From Limnohabitans sp. MORI2 (lineage in GTDB: Bacteria; Pseudomonadota; Gammaproteobacteria; Burkholderiales; Burkholderiaceae_C): DNA of 64,000 bases. The notes beneath the pieces were generated by a model. The model worked only from the letters and a program-made list of their open reading frames with translations. It was not told the origin of the DNA and did no database searches. The stretch lies in the NCBI RefSeq assembly GCF_027925025.1, contig NZ_AP027058.1:930001-994000 (forward strand), in the 5' to 3' direction. Both the position numbers and the translations under genes were made by a program. Below are positions 37,921-46,101 of this stretch, piece after piece; the stretch's first letter is position 1, and each line of letters opens with the position of its first letter.

Positions 37921-38484
37921 TCAATGCGCTGCAGTGTGAAACAGACGATCCCAGAATTGATTTGTGACGCCAAAATTTCGTTCCTTTGGCTGCAAGCTAA
38001 AGTGGTGCGAAGCATGGTGAATCGCATGTTCGCGCTGACGCCTTGCAAGCCATCCGTTCGTTTGTCGAGCATGATGTGTGGCATGGTGGATGTGGGTATA
38101 GATCGCGTAACCGCTTAACACACCGCATGTGAAGCTTGAGGCTTGCCAGATGTTGAATACACACAAGCTAGGTAAAAAGACTAATAACAAAATAAGCAAC
38201 ATACTCAATGCGGTGGGCAAGCAGATGCGTGCCATTGGTTGGTTGTGATGCTGTGTATGCCAACGCTTGAATGGTGGTAATCCATGCAAAACAAATCGAT
38301 GGAGCAGATACTCTATTAAGCTCCACAGCACCAAACCTACAAGGCCTAGAAGTAGTATTTCAGCCCTCGATTCAAGTGGGCTGTAGATGTATAGCAATAA
38401 GCCAAGACTCAATGGTGAAACCGCATAAAAGATCAAGTCAAAGCGATAAGCTCTTTCGGTTCGCACAGGTTTAATAAGGCGCAT
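37921..38484 (-). CDS. fatty-acid-hydroxylase-superfamily membrane protein
   Basis: About 187 aa from the ATG at 38484 (the frame is open further upstream). Four hydrophobic segments and three histidine clusters: LLHRFVLHG plus HTQHHN, HIHHATHHAR, and HAIHHASHHFS, the di-iron box pattern of sterol desaturase / fatty acid hydroxylase proteins. It probably oxidises a membrane lipid. Immediate coupling with the MgtA-like gene suggests an envelope-adaptation unit. Two CRP-like palindromes lie upstream, shared with cfa. Confidence 0.78.
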   Translation of the reverse strand: MRLIKPVRTERAYRFDLIFYAVSPLSLGLLLYIYSPLESRAEILLLGLVGLVLWSLIEYLLHRFVLHGLPPFKRWHTQHHNQPMARICLPTALSMLLILLLVFLPSLCVFNIWQASSFTCGVLSGYAIYTHIHHATHHARQTNGWLARRQREHAIHHASHHFSLQPKERNFGVTNQFWDRLFHTAAH

Positions 38485-38543
38485 GAAAAAATATCTCACA
38501 ACAAAAAGTGATTGAAATTTTTGTTTGAAGAGGTTTCCAGCAC

Positions 38544-38559
38544 TGTGCGTTTGAGCACA
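38544..38559. promoter_or_regulatory. CRP-like palindrome TGTGC-N6-GCACA
   Basis: A perfect two-fold site with CRP-type 5-6-5 spacing in the divergent region between the hydroxylase-mgtA unit and cfa. It is a candidate target of the island's Crp/Fnr proteins. Confidence 0.5.
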
Positions 38560-38580
38560 TTGAACGATGAATAAACGTTT

Positions 38581-38596
38581 TGTGCGTTGGCGCACC
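38581..38596. promoter_or_regulatory. second CRP-like palindrome before cfa
   Basis: TGTGC-GTTGGC-GCACC matches the same pattern at 9 of 10 half-site positions, 21 bp after the first site and 54 bp before the cfa start. Confidence 0.42.
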
Positions 38597-38650
38597 ATGA
38601 ACTGCATGCACTGCTTTTAGCCTGCTCTGATTTTCAACTTGGAGCAGATC

Positions 38651-39973
38651 ATGATGCAAAACCTATTGGCAGAAAACACTAAAAATCATTTGTTGAAGTT
38701 GGAGGTGCCCTTGTGTTTGGAGTTGCCCGATGGGCGCCAAATCAATGGTGTTTTGGGTTGGCATAAGTCGCCAAAATTGAAACTCAATAGTTGGAGTGCG
38801 TTGACGGATTTGATTGAGGGTGAGCTAGGCGTCATTGGCGCTGATTTGGTCGAAGGCCGTTTGCAATTCGAAGGATCTATGCGACAGCTCATGGACATTG
38901 CACAACGGCTGCTTCAAACAGAACCACACCAAACTGATAAAAGCTCTGTGGAGCGTTTTATCGAGTTTGGGTTACATAAGTGGCGGAGCCGATTTCTTCA
39001 TAGTCGCGACAAAGATGCAGCACATGTTCAGTCACATTACGATGTCTCAGATGAGTTTTACGCCTTGTGGCTTGACCCACTTCGCGTGTATTCGTGCGCA
39101 TATTTTGAAAATCCAGAGATATGCCTAAGGCAGGCGCAAGAAGCAAAGTTAGATTTGATTTGCCGAAAGCTCATGCTTAAGCGGAGCGATCGATTTCTGG
39201 ATATTGGTATGGGTTGGGGGGGCTTGCTCTTGTGGGCGGCTGAACATTACGGTGTTGAAGCTACTGGCATCACGCTGTCAAAAAATCAATACATGCATGT
39301 TGATCAAAAGATCAAAGAGAAAAATTTAACAGGGCGCGTCAAGATTCATCTGCTGGATTATCGAGACATAGACGAATCACAGCCTTTTGACAAGGTCGCA
39401 TCCGTTGGGATGTTTGAACATGTTGGGCGCGTCAACATGGAAGCCTATTTTTCAAAAATTTGGCGAGTCCTTAAGCCAGGTGGTATGTTTTTGAATCACG
39501 GCATTACGGCCGGTTGGATGGAAGAAAAACAACTCGGTTTGAGCATGGGGGACTTTATTGAAAAATATATTTTCCCTGGTGGCGAGTTGCTACCCGTGAG
39601 CGAGGTTATGCACCACATGGCTAGAGCTAAGTTTGAGTTAGTCGATGTAGAAAATTTGCGACCCCACTATGCGCAAACACTCTGGGCTTGGTCTGACCGA
39701 CTTGAGAGCAGACTGGACGAGGCGCGCAGTGTACTGATGAAGTACCACCCTACCAAAGCAGAAAAAATTCTGTTGGCGTATCGACTCTACTTAGCGGGAT
39801 GTGCCGTGGGATTTGAGCGAGGTTGGACTGCGCTTTATCAGATGCTTGCCATTCGCAATGATGCCTTGTCTGACTACCCATTTACGCGTCATCACCTCTA
39901 TGAAGTGGCATCTTCACCAGAATTAGCCTCGGTACTCAGTCGGTGCTTGGCAATTGATGAACCGTGTCTTTGA
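38651..39973 (+). CDS. cfa: cyclopropane-fatty-acyl-phospholipid synthase
   Basis: About 440 aa. An N-terminal lipid-binding region is followed by an S-adenosylmethionine methyltransferase fold: HYDVSDEFYALWLDP, YSCAYF, the nucleotide loop LDIGMGWGGLLLWAAEHYG, and the bicarbonate/active-site region MFEHVGRVNMEAYF. It methylenates double bonds of membrane phospholipids, hardening membranes under stress. The start at 38651 has a TTGGAGC ribosome-binding site. Being inside the island, it may be a second copy. Confidence 0.92.
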   Translation: MMQNLLAENTKNHLLKLEVPLCLELPDGRQINGVLGWHKSPKLKLNSWSALTDLIEGELGVIGADLVEGRLQFEGSMRQLMDIAQRLLQTEPHQTDKSSVERFIEFGLHKWRSRFLHSRDKDAAHVQSHYDVSDEFYALWLDPLRVYSCAYFENPEICLRQAQEAKLDLICRKLMLKRSDRFLDIGMGWGGLLLWAAEHYGVEATGITLSKNQYMHVDQKIKEKNLTGRVKIHLLDYRDIDESQPFDKVASVGMFEHVGRVNMEAYFSKIWRVLKPGGMFLNHGITAGWMEEKQLGLSMGDFIEKYIFPGGELLPVSEVMHHMARAKFELVDVENLRPHYAQTLWAWSDRLESRLDEARSVLMKYHPTKAEKILLAYRLYLAGCAVGFERGWTALYQMLAIRNDALSDYPFTRHHLYEVASSPELASVLSRCLAIDEPCL

Positions 39974-40297
39974 TGGGCATGACAAGTCGATTGAATTTAT
40001 GTGGGTTATCGAACAGACTTTCTCATTTGAAAGGAACATGATCAGGTTGCGGGTGAGGAAATTGTTCGCTTCTTTGAATCTGGGCATATCGATGCCGGGG
40101 TCGCAAAGTGAATTGATGATGTGTTGAATGGTCGAGCTGTGGCGCTTGGCGATTTGATGCCTACCAGAAGGGTGTGCCTTGCTGACATCAATCAATCACA
40201 GCCGACTCACAGCAGGCATTGAGCACTGAGCTTCAAAAAGCAAAGAATTCTTCACTCGCACCATTTTTTGTAACCGCCATTCAGAGGAATTGCCGCC
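39974..40297. other. intergenic stretch without a supported gene
   Basis: Short open stretches exist on both strands, but none has a ribosome-binding site and recognisable protein. A plus-strand frame from about 40040 reads EEIVRFFESGHIDAGVAK before a TGA and stays open afterwards, so a decayed gene is possible. Confidence 0.4.
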
Positions 40298-41002
40298 ATG
40301 AAAACGGACCAGCAGCTGGAAAATGAAGTATTCAAAGAGTTGGAGAGTTGCCCGTTTCTCAATGCCGACAATCTATCAATTGGTGTCAAAGACGGCGTGG
40401 TGACCTTGGCAGGCCAAGTGGGGAGCTTGAAGGAGAAGTGGGCTGCAGAAGAAACTGTATGGCGCATCGCTGGAGTTCGCGCCATTGCAGTAAATGTGCA
40501 GGTCAACTTGCATCATAAAGATCAAATCACGGACACAGAGCTGGCGCAGCGTGTGGTGAATTTGATCGACATGATGCATCCTATGCATCCCTATTGCATC
40601 GATGTAATGGTGGAAGACGGAGAATTAACTTTGACGGGTTCGGTGGATTGGAATTATCAAATCCAGCATTTGTTGGCCATGCTCAAAGAAATCCGTGGGA
40701 TACGAAAAATTCATTGTGGTTTGAACATCAAGCCAACCATGCAACCTGCAGATGTGAAGGCCAGAATAGAAGAGTCGATCAAGCGATTACTTCATAAAGA
40801 GTGTGGCGCCATCAATGTGAGTGTCATTGATGGACGCATCGTCATCAGCGGCTATGTGACCCATAGACACCACAAGCAGGAGGTAGTCGAAATAGCTTGG
40901 GCTATTCCTGGTGTGACGTATGTGGAAGATCACTTGGTGGTCGATCCTTTTGTGGTGCCTGTGTTCACAGTGTCAGGCAAAAAATCTGCTATGAAGGCTT
41001 AG
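40298..41002 (+). CDS. three-BON-domain protein
   Basis: A 234-aa protein without a signal peptide. Three BON units are visible at about residues 5-72, 77-145 and 150-220, each with the pattern hydrophobic-strand, GVVTLAGQV / GELTLTGSV / GRIVISGYV, and a terminal G-V/I-R/T segment. BON domains bind membranes, phospholipids or ligands and often act in envelope stress. A GAGGAATTGCC ribosome-binding site precedes the ATG. It overlaps the convergent CDGSH gene by 4 bp. Confidence 0.85.
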   Translation: MKTDQQLENEVFKELESCPFLNADNLSIGVKDGVVTLAGQVGSLKEKWAAEETVWRIAGVRAIAVNVQVNLHHKDQITDTELAQRVVNLIDMMHPMHPYCIDVMVEDGELTLTGSVDWNYQIQHLLAMLKEIRGIRKIHCGLNIKPTMQPADVKARIEESIKRLLHKECGAINVSVIDGRIVISGYVTHRHHKQEVVEIAWAIPGVTYVEDHLVVDPFVVPVFTVSGKKSAMKA

Positions 41003-41202
41003 CCTTGTTGACCAAATAACATTTGGCTGCAATCACAATAAGGCGGATTGCTGGTGAGTTTGCATCTGCAAAAATTGACCACTCCTGTTTCTTGGGCGTG
41101 AAACAAAACAGGGGTGTGCTGAGTTTCCTTGTGCGATTGGTCGCACAAGGGTTGGCATTGACTCAGGCCACAAGCACACCACCAATATTCCTCTCCCTCC
41201 AC
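40999..41202 (-). CDS. small two-motif CDGSH iron-sulfur protein (degenerate)
   Basis: Two CDGSH-type motifs are present: CACGLSQCQPLCDQSH and CRCKLTSNPPYCDCSQ. The first keeps C-x-C...C and His but has Gln for Gly. The second has CDCSQ, so the histidine ligand of its [2Fe-2S] cluster is lost. The only canonical start is a GTG at 41202 with no ribosome-binding site, yet the family-typical KKPFPVAV lead-in is encoded just upstream in the same frame, which is open back to the phasin-like gene's TGA (41260). Confidence 0.65.
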   Translation of the reverse strand: MEGEEYWWCACGLSQCQPLCDQSHKETQHTPVLFHAQETGVVNFCRCKLTSNPPYCDCSQMLFGQQG

Positions 41203-41259
41203 GACGGCAACAGGAAAAGGTTTTTTATGACGGCCGACAGCCTGTGACGTCGCGGGAGC

Positions 41260-41661
41260 TCAATGTTTGCCGTGCTGTTGTGCAGGTTGAGACTTAACTT
41301 TGTGATTGATCATCGATCCTTTGGCAATGTTGGCAGATTTTTCCGCTGTCATATGCGCCGAATCCAATATCAAAGCACCGATATCCATCATCGATTTAAA
41401 CAAATCATCGGAAGAAGCTTGGTGTGATGCTGCATAGCCATTGCCGTTATGGTTGAGGGTTTCGCTGAAACTTTTGCCATTTTTTAGCATGCTCTTTTGA
41501 ATTTGGCTCAACAGCTTCAGATTTTCTTTTTGTCCTTCAAACAATAGATCAACCATGTGCGCAAGATATTGGTTGCAATGGTCACGCATTTCGGCCATTG
41601 ATTCGTGTGCTTCGGCTGCATGGGCGATGGGTTTTTGAGAGGGTGTGGGTAGATTGGTCAT
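41260..41661 (-). CDS. phasin-like protein
   Basis: A 133-aa helical protein from the ATG at 41661 (MTNLPTPSQKPIAHAAEAHE). The amphipathic helices (HMVDLLFEGQKENLKLLSQIQ, MMDIGALILDSAHMTAEKSANIA) fit the phasin-like proteins that coat polyhydroxyalkanoate granules or act as stress-associated helices. It has no signal peptide. It ends in a His/Gln-rich tail. Its TGA is in frame with the following CDGSH coding region. Confidence 0.6.
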   Translation of the reverse strand: MTNLPTPSQKPIAHAAEAHESMAEMRDHCNQYLAHMVDLLFEGQKENLKLLSQIQKSMLKNGKSFSETLNHNGNGYAASHQASSDDLFKSMMDIGALILDSAHMTAEKSANIAKGSMINHKVKSQPAQQHGKH

Positions 41662-41703
41662 ATAAACTTTCAAGTGTTGTGTATATTTTTGAATGAAGCG
41701 GGG

Positions 41704-42231
41704 TCAATAAAACCGCATGCCTACAGAAAAGCCAATGCCTTGTGCCCATGCGCCATCTTTATTGACAAAGTTGGTGTAGTCGAGCTGGCCGTAGATGTCG
41801 GGGGTGAATTTGGTTTGAACCCCAATGGCGTAATACCAATCTGAAAGTGATTTTTCACCACTTGCAGAAGCTGTCACGTGGGAGCGTCCATATCCCGCAC
41901 GCGCAAACACCTCGGTGTTTTCATTGATGCTGATGTAGGGCTTGAGTGCAATTCCGTAATGCGTGGATTTGGCATCGAAATTAGGTTGATTGTCTGAATT
42001 GATAGTGAATGCATACATGCCCTCAAGTGACAAGTTACGGTTAAGGGTTTTGCCTGCAATCAACCGCATGGAATTAGGGTTGTAGCTTTGCCCGTTGTCT
42101 TTGAGCTCCATGGCAACTAAGCCTGCTTCGGCGTAATAGTCGGTGGCCAACGGGTAAAAGGTTTGTGCCTGCGCGGAGGAAAGGCATACGCCAGCCAAGC
42201 TCAATGCTGTCAGAGTAGTGAGAGGTTTCAT
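41704..42231 (-). CDS. outer-membrane beta-barrel protein
   Basis: 175 aa from MKPLTTLTALSLAGVCLSSAQAQ, a signal peptide cut near AQA-Q. The mature part has alternating hydrophobic strands (YYAEAGLVAMEL, MRLIAGKTL, LSLEGMYAF, YGIALKPYISI, EVFARAGYGRS, YGQLDYTNFV) and ends GIGFSVGMRFY with a terminal Tyr, the outer-membrane insertion signal. It resembles eight-stranded OmpA/OmpX-like barrels. An AAGGAC ribosome-binding site is present. It is divergent from the second P-type ATPase. Confidence 0.78.
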   Translation of the reverse strand: MKPLTTLTALSLAGVCLSSAQAQTFYPLATDYYAEAGLVAMELKDNGQSYNPNSMRLIAGKTLNRNLSLEGMYAFTINSDNQPNFDAKSTHYGIALKPYISINENTEVFARAGYGRSHVTASASGEKSLSDWYYAIGVQTKFTPDIYGQLDYTNFVNKDGAWAQGIGFSVGMRFY

Positions 42232-42283
42232 ACAAGTCCTTTGAAGTAAGGGGTACATCTTCTTTGGAATGGGTATGAACGTC

Positions 42284-42299
42284 TGTGCGATTTGCCACA
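42284..42299. promoter_or_regulatory. CRP-like palindrome between barrel protein and P-type ATPase
   Basis: TGTGC-GATTTG-CCACA matches the 5-6-5 pattern at 9 of 10 half-site positions. It lies in the 171-bp divergent region. Confidence 0.42.
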
Positions 42300-42402
42300 G
42301 AGTCAAGCCATACACTGACGAGTCAATGTGCGCCGGCACACGGCCATTTATTTGCCAGTCGACTAGTCTGTGTCGCATGTGACGTTGATTCAAAGGAAAT
42401 TC

Positions 42403-44856
42403 ATGATTCGCGGTTTGAGTACGCAAGAGGCACATCGTCGTCTTGTGCTTTACGGCCCCAATGTCTTGGTGGCAGAGCCAGTGGTCACTGTGTGGGAAAA
42501 GGTCAAAGCCATCATTGGGCAACCTATGTTTGCTTTGTTGCTGACGGCGGCAGCAATTTATTTGGTTTTGGGTGAGTTGGAAGATGGTGTGGCACTTCTG
42601 TTTGTAGTCCTGGCTGTAGTGGTGTTGACTTATGTGCAAGGTCAAAAATCACAAAATGCACTTCAGGCATTGCGCGATATGGCACAACCTTTTGCCATCG
42701 TCTTAAGAGATGGGGACGTACTCAAAGTTGCAGCAAAAGATGTGGTTTTGGGTGACGTGCTGTGCTTGATGGAGGGGCAGCAAATTGCAGCGGATGCTCG
42801 CCTCGTGCAAGTCGCCTACATGGAGGTGGATGAGTCCTTGCTCACGGGTGAGTCCGCGACGGTGTGTAAGCTCTCGGCCGAAAAAGTGCTGGCAGGTACA
42901 TGCGTGATTAGAGGCGAAGGTTTGGCTCGCGTCATCGGAACTGGGCAGCGTAGCGCGATGGGGAAAATCGGTGCGTCATTGCTTCGCATTTCGTACATCA
43001 CATCTCCATTGCAAAAACAAACAGAGCGTTTGATTCAAAACTTGGCCAAAGTGGTTTTGTTGATTTGTACTGTTATGTGGCTTGTGCAGGGATGGGTACA
43101 CGGACACTGGTTGAGTGGTTTTTTAGCGGCCATTGTGTTGGCAATGAGTTTGCTGCCAGAAGAGTACGCTGTGGTGCTATCGATGTTTCCAGCTTTGGGG
43201 GCAAAAAGGTTGTCTACCGAAGGTGTGTTGACGACCAACATTCATGCTATAGAAACCTTGGGCGCGTGTACCGTGATTTGCACCGACAAAACGGGCACGT
43301 TGACGCAAAACCAAATGTCACCAGAAATTGTGGTGGTAGAAAGGCAACAGCATATTGAGCAGATTCAATTTCAAGATGCCTTAGTGTCTTCTGATACGGC
43401 AAATGAAGTGCTGCGTGTGGCTATTCTGGCTAGTTCTGCTCAACCTTTTGACGCTATGGAACTTTCTCTTCGTGAGCGAGTTAATATGGACACGGCGGCG
43501 TGGGGAAAGATCATTCAGTCGTTTCCGATTCGCGCAGAGCTTCGTGTTACGGCGCAAGCATGGTGCCCAAATCAAATTGACAAAAGTCAGTCAATTTTTT
43601 TGGCAGCCAAGGGTGCGCCAGAAGATGTGATGGAACTGTGTCAACTCACAGCAAAGAGTAAGCTTCAGTGGATGACGCAAGTCGACCAGATGGCTGAAAA
43701 CGGCTTGCGCGTGATTGCTGTTGCTCAGTGTGAGCAATATCAGTTTCTGACCCCTCAACGTTTGGCGGACCATAAATTAGAGTGGGTAGGGCTAATTGCG
43801 TTTAGAGACCCGATTCGCGAAGAGATTCCAGCTGCATTGCGTGCCTGTGAGCAGGCTGGCATACGTGTTGTGGTGATCACAGGCGACTACCCTAAAACAG
43901 CATTGGCCATTGCGCAACAGGCTGGGTTGAATGCAAAGGATTGCGTGCTAGGTGACAAGCTTGAAGCGTTGACACTGCTGGAGTTGGCCGAGTGTGTTCG
44001 CACCCAGTCTGTGTATGCACGGGTGAGTCCGTGGGCGAAGCTGAAAATTGTTCAAGCTCTTCAGGCTCAAGGGGAGGTCGTAGCCATGGTCGGCGACGGT
44101 GTGAATGACGTGATCGCCTTGCAAGCAGCCGATGTTGCTGTGGCCATGGGTATGCGCGGTACAGATGTCGCGCGGCGCACAGCAGCTTTAATTTTGCTGA
44201 ACGACAACTTCGGAGCCTTGGTGAGAGGAATTCGTTTGGGGCGTAGCATTTTCGTCAACATGCAGAAGTCGATGTCATATTTGTTGGCGGTTCATTTGCC
44301 TATAGCCGGCTTAGCGGTATGGCCGATGTTGTTCAATACGCCCTCGGTGTTGTTGCCGCTGCACATGGCTTGTCTAGAGCTTTTTATAGATCCTGCTTGT
44401 TCGGTCGTATTTGAAAATGAGCCGGCTCATGCGACGGTGATGCAAGTGCCACCGCGTGATGTACGTGGCGCTGTGCTAGGTCAATCACAAATACACACAG
44501 CACTTGGCCGCGGGCTATTTGCACTTGCGATGGTGGCGCTCAGTTATGTGTATGCGATTCACCATACCAGCGATTTGATGCTGCAAAGAACCATTGTATT
44601 TGTCACACTTGTGGTGGGTAACATGATGCTAATGACCAGTTACCGGCAGCACTCTCCTACACGAGGCGAATATTTTTTTATCAATCCACGCATGCTCTGG
44701 TTGAGTTTAGGAGCTGTTTGTGTAACAGGGCTTGCTGTTTATTGGCCTGTAGCTGCGAATGCTTTTAAGTTTGCACCGATCAGCCTTGAGGCAATGTCCG
44801 TGGCTGTAGGCTTGGGGGCATTTAGCGCTTTAGGACGCTACCTCGTTAAAGGATAA
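42403..44856 (+). CDS. cation-transporting P-type ATPase of unknown ion
   Basis: About 817 aa from the ATG at 42403 (AAAGGAAATTC ribosome-binding site). The motifs SLLTGES, ICTDKTGTLTQNQM, VVITGDYPKTA and MVGDGVND are complete. Membrane helix 4 reads LPEEYAVVLSMFPALGAKRL and helix 6 LELFIDPACSVVFENEP, resembling a bacterial group close to Ca2+-type pumps but with PEEY in place of PEGL. The transported ion is not assigned. No N-terminal metal-binding domain is present. Confidence 0.85.
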   Translation: MIRGLSTQEAHRRLVLYGPNVLVAEPVVTVWEKVKAIIGQPMFALLLTAAAIYLVLGELEDGVALLFVVLAVVVLTYVQGQKSQNALQALRDMAQPFAIVLRDGDVLKVAAKDVVLGDVLCLMEGQQIAADARLVQVAYMEVDESLLTGESATVCKLSAEKVLAGTCVIRGEGLARVIGTGQRSAMGKIGASLLRISYITSPLQKQTERLIQNLAKVVLLICTVMWLVQGWVHGHWLSGFLAAIVLAMSLLPEEYAVVLSMFPALGAKRLSTEGVLTTNIHAIETLGACTVICTDKTGTLTQNQMSPEIVVVERQQHIEQIQFQDALVSSDTANEVLRVAILASSAQPFDAMELSLRERVNMDTAAWGKIIQSFPIRAELRVTAQAWCPNQIDKSQSIFLAAKGAPEDVMELCQLTAKSKLQWMTQVDQMAENGLRVIAVAQCEQYQFLTPQRLADHKLEWVGLIAFRDPIREEIPAALRACEQAGIRVVVITGDYPKTALAIAQQAGLNAKDCVLGDKLEALTLLELAECVRTQSVYARVSPWAKLKIVQALQAQGEVVAMVGDGVNDVIALQAADVAVAMGMRGTDVARRTAALILLNDNFGALVRGIRLGRSIFVNMQKSMSYLLAVHLPIAGLAVWPMLFNTPSVLLPLHMACLELFIDPACSVVFENEPAHATVMQVPPRDVRGAVLGQSQIHTALGRGLFALAMVALSYVYAIHHTSDLMLQRTIVFVTLVVGNMMLMTSYRQHSPTRGEYFFINPRMLWLSLGAVCVTGLAVYWPVAANAFKFAPISLEAMSVAVGLGAFSALGRYLVKG

Positions 44857-44860
44857 GTTT

Positions 44861-45364
44861 TTACTTTTTTGAGTCATTGCGCTCGCGTGCTCGTCTCGCA
44901 AATTCGGTGGCAGCCTGCGACATCTTGATTGCATGTGCTGCAGATTCCGTCGCCATTTGTGTGGCATAGGCCGCTGTAGCCGATGCTTGTGTGCAGGCAT
45001 CCTCAGCATGTTGCGCCAAAGAGATGGCGGCGGCAGCGGCGGCGGCAGCGGCGGCGGCGGCAGCTTCCATAGCTGCCTCGGCCGACTCGTTCGCTGCTTG
45101 TGCAGCATTTTCGGCAGCGAGCACGATATCCGAGTTCGCCGCAAGTTTGGCTGTTTCTGCGCAAAATGATGCAGATTTAGCGGCTCTTTCAGCTGCATTG
45201 GCCGCACGTGTCGCAGCCTCTGATGACGTTAGTGTGAGTTGTTTAAGGGAAATTAAATTTTCGGTGTACTTCGAGTTTAGTGAGTGAAAATTTTCTTTGA
45301 GAATTCGAACCTCTTCTTGAAGTGCGCTCAGGGCAAGCTTGATGTTGGGCATGTCTGTGTTCAT
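44861..45364 (-). CDS. alanine-rich coiled-coil protein
   Basis: A 167-aa cytosolic protein. A leading coiled coil (LSALQEEVRILKENFHSLNSK) is followed by an Ala-rich helix with AAxAAE-like heptads and an uninterrupted run of 13 alanines encoded by GCN repeats (45026-45063). It ends in RRARERNDSKK. It overlaps the Crp/Fnr gene upstream by 4 nt (ATGA), so it is translated with it. The function is unknown; a structural or helix-bundling role is likely. Confidence 0.72.
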   Translation of the reverse strand: MNTDMPNIKLALSALQEEVRILKENFHSLNSKYTENLISLKQLTLTSSEAATRAANAAERAAKSASFCAETAKLAANSDIVLAAENAAQAANESAEAAMEAAAAAAAAAAAAAISLAQHAEDACTQASATAAYATQMATESAAHAIKMSQAATEFARRARERNDSKK

Positions 45365-46101
45365 GGGGCGCTATCGATGGGAAGGGCTGCGAATAATAGC
45401 CGATCAGTCTCATCCCTAACGATGCGATAGCACTCGCAGGCAGAAGTCATGAGGCCTTGTCTGTTTTTAATACGAATATTTCCGCGTGTGTATTGAATAT
45501 CACCTCGGCTTTGCAAATGTTGTGCTGCCTGTGTTACACCTTCGCGTCGCACGCCTAAGCTTTTGGCCATTAACTCGTGGGTGAAAGCGAGGTCATTTCC
45601 CATGATTCGATCTAGGTTAACCAACAAAACGCGTGCAAGTTGTTGGGTGATGGAGTGGCGACGATTGCAAACTGCAGTTTGTGCGGTGTAGAGCATTAGA
45701 AGTTGCATGTAACGAAGAATTTGGCAACGAAATGGTGAGGAATTGTTGAACTCATGCTCGACAAAGTCTGAGTCTGCTCTGTAGGCCAGTCCTTTAGAGA
45801 TGACTGTGGACTGCGAAACCGTGGCTGAATTACCGGTGAAGATGAAGGTGCCTGTCATGCCCTCGTTGCCGATCTCTGCAAACTCTGCGCAATTACCATC
45901 TTCAAAATCGTATTGGACAGAGATGATGCAAGATGCTGGTAAATAAATGTGCTTTTCTGTGCGTCCTGCTTTGTGAATCACATGATTCACTGCCAACTCA
46001 ACAGGAGTTAAAAAGCGTTTCCAACGCTCCCAATCACCGAGTGGCAAACCCGCCAGAATAGCGTTACTTTGTTTGAGAATTGAGAGAGATTCATGTGGCA
46101 T
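45361..46101 (-). CDS. Crp/Fnr-family regulator (first copy)
   Basis: A 246-aa protein with an N-terminal cupin sensor (~residues 15-150) and a C-terminal winged helix (~155-235; AKSLGVRREGVTQAAQHLQS is the recognition helix). The cAMP-binding GE...RSA motif of true CRP is missing (EIGNEGMTGTFIF instead), and no Fnr-type N-terminal cysteine cluster is seen. The signal is unknown. It shares the NDWERWK/GDWERWK and YDFEDG blocks with the copy at 49195-49911. It overlaps the genes on both sides within an operon. Confidence 0.86.
   Translation of the reverse strand: MPHESLSILKQSNAILAGLPLGDWERWKRFLTPVELAVNHVIHKAGRTEKHIYLPASCIISVQYDFEDGNCAEFAEIGNEGMTGTFIFTGNSATVSQSTVISKGLAYRADSDFVEHEFNNSSPFRCQILRYMQLLMLYTAQTAVCNRRHSITQQLARVLLVNLDRIMGNDLAFTHELMAKSLGVRREGVTQAAQHLQSRGDIQYTRGNIRIKNRQGLMTSACECYRIVRDETDRLLFAALPIDSAP

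Noticed and set aside
39923..40195. 90-codon minus-strand frame after cfa
   Set aside because: It has no recognisable domain, overlaps the 3' end of cfa and lacks a convincing ribosome-binding site.
41132..41151. TTGTGCGA-TTGG-TCGCACAA palindrome as a regulatory site
   Set aside because: It lies within the CDGSH coding region and has an 8-nt spacer between TGTGC and GCACA, unlike the 6-nt spacing of the other sites.
41260..41262. In-frame TGA as a selenocysteine codon, given selD in the window
   Set aside because: No SECIS-like hairpin directly after it was recognised, no selA/selB/tRNA-Sec is seen, and phasins end naturally there. Readthrough or reinitiation is simpler.
42327..42340. TGTGC-GCCG-GCACA as a CRP-like site
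   Set aside because: The spacer is 4 nt, so the two-fold geometry differs; the 42284 site in the same gap fits better.
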